A stretch of DNA of 57,500 nt, from NCBI GenBank assembly GCA_036169595.1, contig CM069768.1, positions 3,207,501 to 3,265,000 of the forward strand, written 5' to 3'. Under the pieces are notes generated by a model, which was given only the letters and a program-made list of their open reading frames with translations, searched no databases and was not told the DNA's origin. A program made the translations under genes and the position numbers. This DNA comes from Dictyostelium firmibasis. Its lineage: Eukaryota; Evosea; Eumycetozoa; Dictyosteliales; Dictyosteliaceae. The stretch's first letter is position 1. Every line of letters starts with the position of its first letter. Of this stretch, positions 1 to 10,290 are shown piece by piece.

Positions 1-2559
1 AGACATGGTAATCAAAGAGGTACACAATATAATGTACCATTGAATAAGACACAAGCAATTGCAGGTAGAGATGCATTGGCTAAAGCAATTTATGATCGTT
101 TATTCAATTGGTTAGTTGATCGTATCAATAAAGAGATGGATAACCCACAAAAAGGTTTAATGATTGGTGTATTGGATATTTATGGATTCGAAGTTTTCGA
201 TAGAAATGGTTTCGAACAATTTTGTATCAATTATGTCAATGAAAAGTTACAACAAATCTTCATCGAGTTTACATTAAAGATGGAACAAGAAGAGTATGTT
301 CGTGAGGGTATTAAATGGGAACCAATTCCATTCTTTGATAATAAGATTGTATGTGAATTGATTGAGGGTAAGAATCCACCAGGTATTTTCAGTATTTTAG
401 ATGATGTTTGTCGTGCAGTTCACAGTCAAGCTGAAGGTGCCGATCAAAAGTTACTTCAATCGATTGGTGTCTGTAAATCAAATCCTCATTTCGATACTCG
501 TGGTAATGCATTTTGTGTGAAACATTATGCAGGTGATGTAGTTTATGAGGGTCCAGGTATGATTGAAAAGAATAAAGATACCCTACTCAAAGATCATTTA
601 GAGATTCTTCAAATGTCTGCCAACAATTTCTTGGTTGCACTTTTCCCAGATGTCATCGATACTGACTCGAAAAAGTTACCATCAACCGCTGGTTTCAAAA
701 TTAAATCACAAGCAGCAGATTTGGTTGCAACTCTCATGAAATCAACACCACATTACATTAGAACTATTAAGCCAAATGATTTAAAAAAACCAAATATTTT
801 AGAGGGTAGTCGTGTACTCCATCAAGTAAAATATTTAGGTCTTTTAGATAATATTAAAGTAAGAAGAGCAGGTTTCGCCTATAGATCAACCTTTGAAAGA
901 TTCTTCCAAAGATATTATCTCCTCTCAGATAAGACCTGTTATGCTGGTAACAACATTTGGAAAGGTGATGCACTCTCTGCCTGTCGTGCAATCCTTGCCT
1001 CACAAAATGTCGATACTACTCAATATCAAATTGGTAAGACAAAGATTTTCATTCGTTATCCAGAGATGTTATTCTCCCTCGAGGAGACTAGAGAACGTTA
1101 TTGGCACGATATGGCCAGTCGTATTAAAAACGCCTATAGAACCTATAAATCATTCCAATATGAATGCGCCAATCGTATTAAGAATGCCTTTAGAAACTAT
1201 AAACTCTATCGTCAACGTTGTGCTCAAACCATTCAAGGTTACTTTAGAGCATGGAAACAAGCTTCACCATTCTTTGATCTTCGTATGCAAAATGAAACTT
1301 TATTCCAAGGTCGTAAGGAAAGAAATCGTTTCTCAATGATTAGTGTCAGAAAATATTTCGGTGACTATTTAGATGTACGTTCACAATCTTATTTCTTGGA
1401 TGCAATGGCTGAAGGTCGTAACGAAGATGTTATCTTCTCCTCAAAGTCACAAGTTATCGTTCATCCAATGTTATCTGCCAATAAATTATCACCAAGATTC
1501 CTCATTGTTACCAAACAAGCAATCTATTTAATTAAATTGAAACAAAAGAAGAATTTAGCTACCTATCTCCTCGATAGACGTGTTCCATTGGCTGAAGTAA
1601 CTTCTTTCTCTCTCTCATCATTAGTCGATAATTTAATTGTAATTCATACTTCAACTCAATTTGATGTAGCCGTTACAACAGAGTTTAAAACAGAGTTGGT
1701 TGCACTCATCAACAAACAAAAAGGTACAACTTTGGCAGTTAATTTCGGTCAATCAATTCAATACTTTAAGAAGAAGGGTAGCAATAACACTATCACATTC
1801 TTAAAGGATGAAATGCACAAAGAGATCTTCTTCAAAAAGAATCAAATTCATATTGCATCTGGTTTACCAGCTTCGACAACTGTCACTAAAGTTAGAAAAA
1901 ATCCAAGTCAAGTTTCAAATCCATCTAAACCAATCGCTAAACCAGTCGCAAAACCAATGGTTGCCAAACCATCTGGTGGTGCTCCAATGATGAAGAAACC
2001 AGCACCAGCTGCTCCACCAGGTGCTCCAATGATGAAGAAACCAGCACCAGCTGCTCCAACAGGTGCCCCAATGATGAAAAAACCAGCACCAGCTCCAGGT
2101 GCACCAACAGGTGCCCCAATGATGAAAAAACCAGCACCAATTCCAGGTGGCCCAGCTCCAGGTGGTCCTGGAATTATGAAACCAGCTGGTGGCGTTTCAA
2201 AACCATTACCATCACCAACAGGTGCTCCAATGATGAAAAAACCAGCACCAATCCCAGGTGGTCCAGGTGGTCCAGCCGCAGGTGCACCAGCTCCAATGAT
2301 GAAAAAACCAGCAGGACAACCAATGATGAAACCAATTGCAAAACCACAACCAACTCCAATGAAAAAACCAGCAGCCCCACCACCACAACAATATATTGCA
2401 CTTTACGAGTATGACGCTATGCAACCAGATGAATTGACTTTCAAAGAAAATGATATCATCAATTTAATTAAAAAAGTAGATGCTGATTGGTGGCAAGGTG
2501 AATTGGTTAGAACTAAACAAATTGGTATGTTACCTTCAAATTATGTTCAACAAATGTAA
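1..2559 (+). CDS. myoC: Class I myosin heavy chain, long-tailed (myosin IC), 5' end outside window
   Basis: The frame is open from base 1, so the N-terminal part of the motor (P-loop, switch I) lies upstream; 852 residues are visible. They comprise the rest of the motor (LDIYGFEVF relay region at about 57-65, then the actin-binding region and converter), IQ-like segments at about 370-420, a basic lipid-binding TH1 tail, a Pro/Gly/Ala-rich TH2 region (about 640-790) with repeated GAPMMKKPAP units, and a C-terminal SH3 domain (from about 795, ALYEYDA...WWQGEL...LPSNYV). This is an actin-based motor of the cell cortex and endocytic or macropinocytic membranes; TH2 binds actin and SH3 recruits partners such as CARMIL. 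The segment at the window edge normally sits near residue 320-330 of class I motors, so the full protein would be about 1,180 residues. That fits MyoC as I recall it better than the shorter MyoB or MyoD. The symbol is inferred from length and tail type. Confidence 0.85.
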   Translation, partial: RHGNQRGTQYNVPLNKTQAIAGRDALAKAIYDRLFNWLVDRINKEMDNPQKGLMIGVLDIYGFEVFDRNGFEQFCINYVNEKLQQIFIEFTLKMEQEEYVREGIKWEPIPFFDNKIVCELIEGKNPPGIFSILDDVCRAVHSQAEGADQKLLQSIGVCKSNPHFDTRGNAFCVKHYAGDVVYEGPGMIEKNKDTLLKDHLEILQMSANNFLVALFPDVIDTDSKKLPSTAGFKIKSQAADLVATLMKSTPHYIRTIKPNDLKKPNILEGSRVLHQVKYLGLLDNIKVRRAGFAYRSTFERFFQRYYLLSDKTCYAGNNIWKGDALSACRAILASQNVDTTQYQIGKTKIFIRYPEMLFSLEETRERYWHDMASRIKNAYRTYKSFQYECANRIKNAFRNYKLYRQRCAQTIQGYFRAWKQASPFFDLRMQNETLFQGRKERNRFSMISVRKYFGDYLDVRSQSYFLDAMAEGRNEDVIFSSKSQVIVHPMLSANKLSPRFLIVTKQAIYLIKLKQKKNLATYLLDRRVPLAEVTSFSLSSLVDNLIVIHTSTQFDVAVTTEFKTELVALINKQKGTTLAVNFGQSIQYFKKKGSNNTITFLKDEMHKEIFFKKNQIHIASGLPASTTVTKVRKNPSQVSNPSKPIAKPVAKPMVAKPSGGAPMMKKPAPAAPPGAPMMKKPAPAAPTGAPMMKKPAPAPGAPTGAPMMKKPAPIPGGPAPGGPGIMKPAGGVSKPLPSPTGAPMMKKPAPIPGGPGGPAAGAPAPMMKKPAGQPMMKPIAKPQPTPMKKPAAPPPQQYIALYEYDAMQPDELTFKENDIINLIKKVDADWWQGELVRTKQIGMLPSNYVQQM

Positions 2560-3434
2560 TCAAATTTAAAAAAAAAAAAAAAAAAATAATAAAAAAAAAA
2601 AATAATAATAAAACCATTGTATTCTTTAAAGTATAGTTTTTTTTTTTTTTTTTTTTTTTTTATCAAAAATTATTATTTATTATTTATTCATTTTTTTTAC
2701 AAATAATTGTCACCAATGACTTTTTTTAAAAGTTTTAATAGTTTTTTTATAAAAGTAATATCCTTTTATTTTTTTTTTATTATTAAAAAAAAAACTTAAA
2801 ATTTATGTAACCCCACTACTTTTCCACATAAATATAAAACTTGTGAAATTTTGAATCACCCAATTATAGTTAAATAAAATGTGTTGTCGACATACAGAAT
2901 AAACTGTTGATTGTAGAAACGGTGGATGTTTTCAACACCCCCTATTTAAAAGAAGAGATTTTAATTTTAAATTATTTTTACTAAAAATAGTTTCTTTCAA
3001 AACTATGACATATTGTTAAAAACATTTTTCTTTATTTCCTTTTTAATTATATTTTCATTTAAAATTTTTTTTATATTGTTTTTTTTTTTTATCTTCTTTT
3101 TTATTTATTCTTTTTTTTTTATTATTTTTTATTTTTTAAAATTGTGTTTACGACACACCCCACTAACTGCATAATTTTATTTTACTATGGTAAAGTTTTT
3201 AATTCTATTTAACCATCATTTATATAAAATTACTTCTAATATTTTTTTGTTTTTTTAAATACTTATATTTGTTGTCAACACTTTAAATTTACAAAATTAT
3301 TAATTTGATTAAAACCAAAATGATTCTCAAATAAAATAGTATAAAAAGTTTTTATCAAATTTAATTTTTTCATTCAATTTTATTTTAAAAGTTATAAAAA
3401 AAGAAAAAAAGAAAAAAAAAAAGAAAAAACTAAA
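2560..3434. other. Intergenic region, A+T-rich, no protein gene
   Basis: This stretch holds poly(A)/poly(T) runs and no convincing coding sequence. The only unusual part is a less A+T-rich patch around 2880-2940 with complementary ends, listed separately as a possible small RNA. A second patch near 3145-3170 contains GTGT...ACAC but shows nothing I can name. Confidence 0.6.
2882..2936 (+). ncRNA. Possible small structured RNA (weak)
   Basis: A roughly 55-nt patch of mixed composition in very A+T-rich DNA starts with GTGTTG and ends with CAACAC, which can pair as a 6-bp terminal stem. Small Dictyostelium class I RNAs have complementary ends of this kind, but I do not see their conserved core motif. 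A CCCAATTATA string upstream only loosely resembles the DUSE promoter element. It could equally be chance or a gene remnant. Confidence 0.15.
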
Positions 3435-3672
3435 ATGTTATCAAGTATGTTTTTATTTTTATATTTTTTTATTAGTTTTCACTTTTTAATTTTTAAATTA
3501 ACATTAATTTTTTTATAAAGAATCGTTTAATTTTCTAACAAATAAAGTAGTTTACTCTTCATTTTCTGCCTCAAATGAAAACAAGAATAGTTTTTCCTCA
3601 AGCCATATTAATATTTCAAGTAAAAATTCAACATCTTCTTTTTTTACTAGACCAAACTTTGTTAATTATTGA
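3435..3672 (+). CDS. Small Ser/Asn-rich protein, micro-exon family member 1 (53 aa)
   Basis: Join 3435..3444 and 3521..3672. The first exon is only 10 nt (ATG TTA TCA A), followed by a GTATGT donor, a 76-nt intron ending in AAAG, and an open second exon. The product begins MLSKSFNFLTNK and ends FFTRPNFVNY followed by TGA. I do not recognise the family by name. The gene is supported by two neighbouring paralogs that share the 10-nt first exon, the M-L-x-K-S start and exactly the same ten-residue C-terminus. There is no signal peptide or transmembrane segment; the middle is a run of Ser and Asn. Function is unknown. Confidence 0.72.
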
Positions 3673-3958
3673 AACTAATATTTATAAAACATCGACCAAA
3701 AATTGTTTAAATAATAAATCAATAAAAATAAATTATAAATTTTTTTTAATAAATTCAGTGTATATATAGTTTATAATTTTAGATATTTTTATTTAATAAA
3801 AAAAAATATGGAGTAAAATTTCACACAAAATTTAATATATGCAAATTTTTAAAAAAAATTAATAAAACTATTAAAATTAAATTTAAAAATTATTTTTATT
3901 AGAATCAATTCGTTTGTCTAATTTATAATCAAGTCGCCCAATCATTTAGAAATAAATT

Positions 3959-4199
3959 TCAATAGTTAACAAAGTTTGGTCTTGTAAAAAATGTTGATGT
4001 TCTTTTCATGGCAGTAGTATTGTTAAATTGTTCAATTTGTATATTATTTGTATAAATTGAACATTCAGTTTTTGAAGATAATTCAAAAGACATTGAAATT
4101 AATGATTCTAAAAATTGAAAAATAAGTAATCGATTAATAGAAAGTTAATGAAAAAAAAATTTATAAAAAAAAGGGAAATTAAAACATACTAAATAACAT
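3959..4199 (-). CDS. Small protein, micro-exon family member 2 (52 aa)
   Basis: Complement of join 3959..4107 and 4190..4199. Exon 1 is 10 nt (ATG TTA TTT A) before a GTATGT donor; the intron is 82 nt and ends TTTTTAG. The protein begins MLFKSLISMSFELSSK and ends FFTRPNFVNY. It is convergent with member 1, about 290 bp away. Both end at the same conserved C-terminal motif although their middles share little sequence. This pattern of fixed ends with a free middle suggests that the termini carry the function. No known domain is visible. Confidence 0.72.
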
Positions 4200-4487
4200 T
4201 TTTTAATAATTTTGTATATATATGTTCTTTTGGTTTTTGAGTAAACAAATAATGTTTTTTTTTTTTCTTTTATAGTTTTTTTTTTTTTTTAAATTTTTTT
4301 TTATTTTAAATTTACACCAACACCTACCAACAAAATTTTAAGAGATTAAATATAACGGTAAAAAGTTATTACACTAATGTCGACATATTATCACAATCTT
4401 TTAAAAAATCAAAAGGTTAATGTTATCAAATATATATATATATTAGTCAAATTATTGAATATAATATATTTGTCTTAGCTTTTATTA

Positions 4488-4783
4488 ATAATTTTTATTA
4501 AATTTTTATAAAAAAGACCCAATTCAAAATGCATTCAATCATAGGTAATACCTTAGTTTAATAATTAATAAGGTAATACCTTAGTTTAATAATTAATAAG
4601 GTAATACCTTAGTTTAATAATTAATAAGGTAATACCTTAGTTTAATAATTAATTTTGTTTTTATTTTAGTTTTTTAATAAAAAAAAATTAGTAACAGACT
4701 TTGTTTACTTTAATTTTCAATATTTCCTATGATTGAATGCATTTTGAATTGGGTCTTTTTTATAAAAATTTAATAAAAATTAT
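4488..4783. mobile_element. MITE-like element: perfect 58-bp terminal inverted repeats around a 28-bp tandem repeat
   Basis: Positions 4488-4545 are the exact reverse complement of 4726-4783 (58 of 58 bases by eye). Between the arms is a 28-bp unit (starting TAATACCTTAGTTTAATAAT) in three full copies and one partial copy at 4546-4653, then about 70 bp of unique A+T-rich sequence. No coding capacity is present. The architecture fits a non-autonomous DNA transposon or a fold-back element. I see no clear target-site duplication, partly because the flanks are low complexity. Perfect identity of the arms implies either recent insertion or ongoing correction between them. Confidence 0.7.
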
Positions 4784-5530
4784 ATAGATTTTTTAAGCAT
4801 ATATAAAAGGAAAATATGGATTTCTTTCTTTATATATTATTACTTTAATATTTATAATTTTAATCAGGAAATTCATTGCAATAGAAAAAATATTAATTAT
4901 GGGAAATTAAAAAATTACCCTTATCGTTTTTAAATTCAAAATGATGTAATTTTTTTTGATTACATATATGATTTCATAAAAGAAAATCATCATTTGGTTG
5001 TTTATTTCTAAATGATATAAAAAAAAATAAAAAATAATAATTAAAACATCATTCAACAATGATACTAAAAATTTTTATGATTTCCCAAATGATCATACAT
5101 AAATTAGGATTTTTTAAAAATGGTAAATTAGTTGATTACAATCTTTTTTTTCTCAATGATGATAGAGTCATTATTTTTTTCTATATTAAAAATATATTAT
5201 ATATTTAAAAATAAATAATAAAAAACATGATAATAAAATCATAATCTAATATTTGTTGGTATCATACCCTTGATTAAATTTTTATTTACTGTATTATATA
5301 ACTTGTATGTCAACATCCTTATTTTACAAAAATATATAAAAAAAAAAAATCTCTTATTATAAAAGTAAAATAGTGGTTTTTTATATGTGTGAAAAAAAAA
5401 GATATAAATATAGTTTTTTTTTTTTTTTTTTATTTTTCATTATCATACCAAATAAAAAAATAAAATAATCCTATAAAAAAATAAAAAAAATCCTATAAAA
5501 AATAAATAAATCCTATATAAATAATAAAAA
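4784..5530. other. Intergenic region, no gene seen
   Basis: The DNA is A+T-rich with homopolymer runs and short repeated phrases near 5460-5520. No open frame has coding character. Its right end presumably holds the promoter of the third micro-exon gene. Confidence 0.6.
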
Positions 5531-5772
5531 ATGTTATTCAGTAGGTATTTATATGTTTGAAAAAAAAAAAAAAAAAAAAAAAATTAAAAAAACTAATTAT
5601 TTTATTTTTATTAGAATCAATTATTTCATTATCAAATAAAACATCAAGTACTTCATCAAAATCATTATTATTTAATGAATTAAATTTAAATTCATTAACT
5701 TTATCTTGTAATTCTGTTACAAATAAAAGCTCAACAGCCTTCTTTACAAGACCCAACTTTGTAAACTATTAA
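5531..5772 (+). CDS. Small protein, micro-exon family member 3 (55 aa)
   Basis: Join 5531..5540 and 5615..5772. Exon 1 is again exactly 10 nt (ATG TTA TTC A), with a GTAGGT donor and a 74-nt intron that contains a long A run and ends TTATTAG. The product begins MLFKSIISLSNKTSSTSSKS and ends AFFTRPNFVNY. The donor is less standard than in the other two members, so splicing is a little less certain, but the second exon is clearly coding and in phase with the first. Function is unknown. Confidence 0.7.
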
Positions 5773-5840
5773 AAAAAAAAAAAAAAAAAATCAAAATATT
5801 ATTATTTAACAAATCGAAAACTTATTTATTAAAAGGCCGA

Positions 5841-5874
<34 letters not shown>

Positions 5875-6246
5875 AATAAAAAATAAACAATATTTATATA
5901 AAATTTAATATCTAATTCTTTTTTTTTTTTTTTTTTTTTTTAATTTTTATTTTTTTCCAAATTGGTAAAACAAAACCAAAATTGTTTTTTTCTTAATTTT
6001 GACAATGAACACAAATTTGTGGAAAATTTTATTTTTTTTTATTTAATTTTTTTTTAATTTTAATTTTTTTAATTTCTATTAATTTTTTTTTTATTTAAAT
6101 TTTAATTTTTTATTAATAAAATTTTTTTATTTTTATTTTAATTTTTTTTTTTTAAATTTCTACACACAAACCAAAAAAAAAGTTTTTTTTTCATTATCTC
6201 TTTTCATTTTATTTTCATTAAAAAATAATATAAAATAGTATTTTAA
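5773..6246. other. Intergenic region with homopolymer runs
   Basis: Long A and T runs dominate. The part nearest 6246 should carry the promoter and 5' UTR of the following small gene. Nothing else is recognisable. Confidence 0.6.
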
Positions 6247-6522
6247 ATGGGTCATCATCATCATTATACTTATACAACAACCACACCTTACATGGTGCCA
6301 GGAGTTGTTCCACCAGTAATCTATGGTGCTCCGCCACCAATGATAGTAGCACCTCCAATGGTCCAACCACAAGTGATGGTTCAACCAGGAATGATTCCAC
6401 CACCTGTTGTCTATGGCGCTCCAATGATGGGTGTTCCACCACCAATGATGGGTGTTCCACCAACAATGATGGGTATTCCACCACCAATGGGTCAACCATT
6501 CTATCCACCTTCTTATTATTAG
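6247..6522 (+). CDS. Small Pro/Met/Gly-rich repetitive protein (91 aa)
   Basis: A single-exon frame opens in a TTTTAAATGG context and begins MGHHHHYTYTTTTPYMVPG. It continues with imperfect repeats of the type MMGVPPP and ends QPFYPPSYY. The base composition is far less A+T-rich than its surroundings and codon choice is Dictyostelium-like (CCA for Pro, GGT for Gly), which supports real coding. Pro/Met/Gly/Tyr repeats of this kind occur in the tails of membrane-associated proteins such as annexin VII or synexin and in extracellular matrix or adhesive proteins, but no globular domain is present. There is no signal peptide. The His cluster after the initiator Met could bind metal; this is only inference. 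Confidence 0.7.
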   Translation: MGHHHHYTYTTTTPYMVPGVVPPVIYGAPPPMIVAPPMVQPQVMVQPGMIPPPVVYGAPMMGVPPPMMGVPPTMMGIPPPMGQPFYPPSYY

Positions 6523-6550
6523 AGTGGCCAACAAAAAACAAAACAGAATT

Positions 6551-6610
<60 letters not shown>

Positions 6611-7070
6611 TATTAATAATTAATAATAACGAGAATATATTTAATAAACAATTCTCTTTGTATAAAATCTATATCTAAATTTTTTTTCTTCGATTACCAT
6701 TTATTTTCAGTTTTTAAAAATGCCCAACTTAAAGAGAATATTAACGTTGGTTTGTGGTGAAAATAAGTTACTAAGAAGAGGAAGAGAAAGAGAAAGAAAA
6801 AAAGAGAAAGAGTAAGAAAAGAAAAAGAAAAAAAAGAAAAAGAAAATATATCATTTTAATTAATGAATACAATTTTACTAAACATACAATCAGGTAAAGT
6901 AGTTTTTTAACCAATATATTAAATATATGGGAGAAACTTTACTAACCTGTCCCTCTATCCCTATTATATAAATTAAGAAATAAATAAACCCACCACTTAA
7001 CATTTTAAATTTGTAATAAAGGCTATATTTAGAGAACAAAAAAAAAAAAAAAAACAAAATTTTTATTTAC
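6523..7070. other. Intergenic region with (AAT)n tract and purine-rich stretch
   Basis: It holds an (ATA)n microsatellite at about 6552-6612 and a GAAAGA-rich stretch at about 6770-6845. A short frame at 6720-6818 (MPNLKRILTLVCGEN..., then Arg/Lys/Glu-rich, 32 aa) has an adequate start context but no other support. I do not call it as a gene. Confidence 0.55.
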
Positions 7071-8824
7071 TGTTTATTTTTGAATGCTTTTAATTTTAAA
7101 GCAATCATTTTAACATTGATTTTATTCTTTTTATAAATAATAAAGCAACCATTGAGATTAAAGCAAAGCCAACTACAGGTACAGCGACGGGAATTAGCCA
7201 TTTCTTTTTATTTAATCCATCATCGTTGCATGGTTGTTTGAAGTCAGGACTTTATTTTACTGAAAATTCAGGATCAATTAAACATTCATTACAACGTGGT
7301 AGATTTAATCCAAGTTTAATTAATGATGTTTATGATTAACTATCATCATTATCTTTTATGATTGTACTTGACATAAAAGTTGCTCTTGAATCTGAAATCA
7401 CTTGATTGGTAAAACGACCAACTAATATTTGGAGTTTTTAGATATTTGAATATAGTTTGATATTTGTTGATTTTTTACTTCTGATGTACCGATTGATGCT
7501 TCTTTTTTGTTACATTCAATATAATTATCTGTTGAATCAGTGTTGGTGGAAACAGCGGAATGAAATACTAATAGTAATGTATATAATATACTTGATATTG
7601 ATAATTGTTTTTTGAAACTGATAGTTTTATTGAATCTTTTTCTATAGTGAATGTTCCAAATGTAAATTTCTTATTTTCCTTTTTAATCTTCGTTGTTCGA
7701 TATTTAATTAATGGTGGACAGGTATCAACCGATGGATGGTTTGGTGATGATGATACAACACATACATTGTAATCTTATACACTTACTATAGGCCAATTAG
7801 ATTGCATAGTTGCACCAATCAATAAAACAATCAAATGTAATTTGGGTTCAGGTACAGGTAATAAGAATATTAAAATTATAAATACAAAACATACAAATGT
7901 TTTATTCCTTGGTAATGGACTATTTAATTATCAAAATCAAATTATAACATGTCCAAATAATTGTTCAGGTAAAAATGATGGTAAATGTAATACCAATACA
8001 GGTGAATGCCAATATTATAATATCTTCACAGGAATCAATTAACTACAATCAAATCCTGTTAATATATTATTACATTCGCATTTACCTGTATTAGTAATAA
8101 ATTTACCATTGCTTTTACCTTAACAATTATTTGTACATGTTTTTTTATGATTTTAATAATTAAATAATCCAATTCCATTAAATATAACATTAGTATGTTT
8201 TGTATATATTATTTTAATATACTTTGTACCTGTACCTGAACTTATATTATTTTTGATTATTGTTTTATAGATTGATGTAACAATTCAATCTATTTGACCT
8301 ATATGAATTGTATAAGATGATAATGTATGTGTGGCATCATTGCCAAACCATTCATCAATTGAAACTTAACCACCATTAAATAAATATCGAACACTACAAT
8401 CTGAGAATATTCAATTGTAGGAAATATTCTCAGATTGTAGTGTTCGATATTTAATTAATGGTGGTTAAGTTTCAATAGATGAATGGTTTGGCAATGAATC
8501 CACACATACATTATCATCTTATACAATTCCTTTAGGTCATATAGATTGTTACATCAATACAATCGTACTATTTCCGATTTATATGTGTGTTAGTGTACAC
8601 TATACTAATTTAAATTATTATGAGAGAAGAATACTTACATATATTTGAGTGTATTATTTTTTAGAATTAAACTAAAGGGATAAAAATCCAAAGAAATAAT
8701 AGTGGAAAAATTTTCAATATTCTTAAAGGTTGGAATATTACTATTACCTCCTGTTGGTTCTTTAAACCAATCGATTTTAAATTTGAATATTGCACTATAC
8801 TCAATGGTTTGAAAATTGAAGTTT

Positions 8825-8830
<6 letters not shown>
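7071..8830. pseudogene. Scrambled relic of ComC-like genes with alternating inversions
   Basis: Pieces of the ComC-like family appear in alternating orientation. About 7075-7690 is minus-strand sequence for the transmembrane and C-terminal ectodomain. About 7690-8038 is plus-strand TIG domain running into an EGF-like repeat (SIKCNLGSG..., CPNNCSG). About 8040-8402 is minus-strand EGF and TIG. About 8424-8570 is plus-strand TIG. About 8630-8825 is a minus-strand exon-4 fragment of the N-terminal ectodomain (FKEPTGG..IPTLKNIE..., IPKNNTLK). Stops and frame breaks occur throughout and no piece has a usable start. The TIG-bearing pieces meet head to head around about 8039 and 8413, producing large imperfect palindromes. 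The relic is clearly non-coding and derived from relatives of the intact genes nearby. Confidence 0.85.
8280..8560. repeat. Large imperfect palindrome within the ComC-like relic
   Basis: The two arms, about 8280-8402 and 8424-8560, encode the same TIG segment in opposite directions. The inner ~47 bp of each arm (ending GAGAATATT and beginning AATATTCTC) match almost perfectly around a 10-20-nt centre. Such a structure typically arises by fold-back replication or inverted duplication. Confidence 0.8.
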
Positions 8831-8869
<39 letters not shown>

Positions 8870-9169
8870 TTTAAATTATTAGTTTGAGTAAAGAAAAAAT
8901 ATCGAGTTAAAATTATGTTATTAAAAAAAAAAGGAATGAAAATTTCGTCATGGTACAAAAATTAATATTTATAATCTTTTAAAACAAAATCTTTTTTTAT
9001 TAATGTTTATATAAATATTGTTATTATTTGTTATATATATTAATAATTTTGTTATCAATTCAATATGATGGCGAAATTTCTTTATGGTACATAAAAATTA
9101 ATTCCTGCTTTTGTTATTATGTTTTGATATTATTATTTCTTTTATTATTTTTTAAAATGGTATAAATGC
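8831..9169. other. Unassigned A+T-rich DNA between relic and dispersed repeat
   Basis: After a T run there is a short phrase that recurs with small changes, of the type GGCGAAATTTCTTTATGGTA near 9070 and a related reverse form near 8940. No coding sequence is seen. Confidence 0.5.
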
Positions 9170-10290
9170 GTAGTGGTGAATATAATTATAAAGATGTAAC
9201 TCCCTTTAACAGTAAAAAATAATAAATTTATAAAAAAAAATGTAAAATAAATTATTGAATGTATTTTTGTTTGAATTTAAATCACAAAATTTATCCCATT
9301 TTATAAAAATGAAATATGTGAAGTTTAGTTGTAATAATAAAATTAATAAATTGGTATTATATTATATTATAAAAATTTAAATAGTTATATTATTAATGTA
9401 TTGTTTTTATAAATGCTGTTATTATAATAGATGTTTTATTTAAAAAAATAACCAATTAATCAATTTATATACAATAAAAACAAAAACATACAGCATGGGT
9501 GGAAAAAGTTTTGTAATGAATAAAAAAAAATAGTAAATAATGCTTTTTTTATTGAAATTACTTACCTTTTGCCCAATTGAAAATTATTTATATATTAAAA
9601 TAAACAAATACTTTTTAAAATATAAAAGAGAAATAACAACGTCGTGTGAAGAATTCTTTAGGTCGAATATATTATCTTAAACCCAGGTGGTAAATAGTTG
9701 TGGGGAATACGTCAATCCACCTTGGTGGACGAGGAATTAATCCCCCAAAATTCAGCACAAAACTGAACATTTGGGTTTTAGATAGTTATGTATGTACAAT
9801 AACTAAATGGATCACAACCAATTCTCTGGTGAAAACAGATATCATCGTCAACGTGAAAGACGATAAGGTTTATTTACCTCCCTTTACATCCCACTCATGA
9901 TGAATCTGTGAACACCGACCCTCCAATGGAATTATAAATTCCACCCCTAATGATCCATGATAGCCCCACTATCTACAGATCTTCGGAATAATACCCCCAT
10001 TTCATCCTCGTTTAAGATTATATATTCTGAACCCAACACACAATCAGATGCTACACAATTTTATTTTATTTTTAAAAAAGATTGAGGTTTAATTTATAAA
10101 AACATACATAGTAATATAGTCTGTGATAAAATTACAAAATTTTATTTTATATAATTAATATATTTATAATTATTATTATTGTAAAATTATCATTATTATT
10201 TTTTTAATATTTAAATTAAATAATTACCTTTAATAATAATAATTCATAATACTTGTTTGCTTTGAATAAATAAAATTTTTGGAAAAAAAA
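9170..10290 (+). repeat. Dispersed repeat, copy 1, with 66-codon conserved frame
   Basis: This ~1.1-kb block matches the reverse complement of about 23640-24640. The most conserved and least A+T-rich part (about 9600-10060) contains a frame at 9700-9900 with NTSIHLGGRGINPPKF and ending VYLPPFTSHS, present almost unchanged in the other copy. The frame starts with GTG here and with ATG in copy 2. I do not recognise a protein family, terminal inverted repeats or LTR-type ends, so the class of element is undetermined. Similarity continues weakly to about 10560 through repeated CATAACACTTGTTT-like phrases. Confidence 0.7.

Noticed and set aside
6218-6541. Two overlapping minus-strand frames (Val/Glu/His-rich and Trp/His-rich) opposite the Pro/Met-rich gene
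   Set aside because: They are shadow frames of the repetitive CCACCAATG-type sequence. The plus-strand frame has the better start context and composition.
6720-6818. Short frame MPNLKRILTLVCGEN followed by an Arg/Glu/Lys-rich tail
   Set aside because: Only 32 codons, with the second half a purine-rich simple repeat, and no paralog or splice partner seen.
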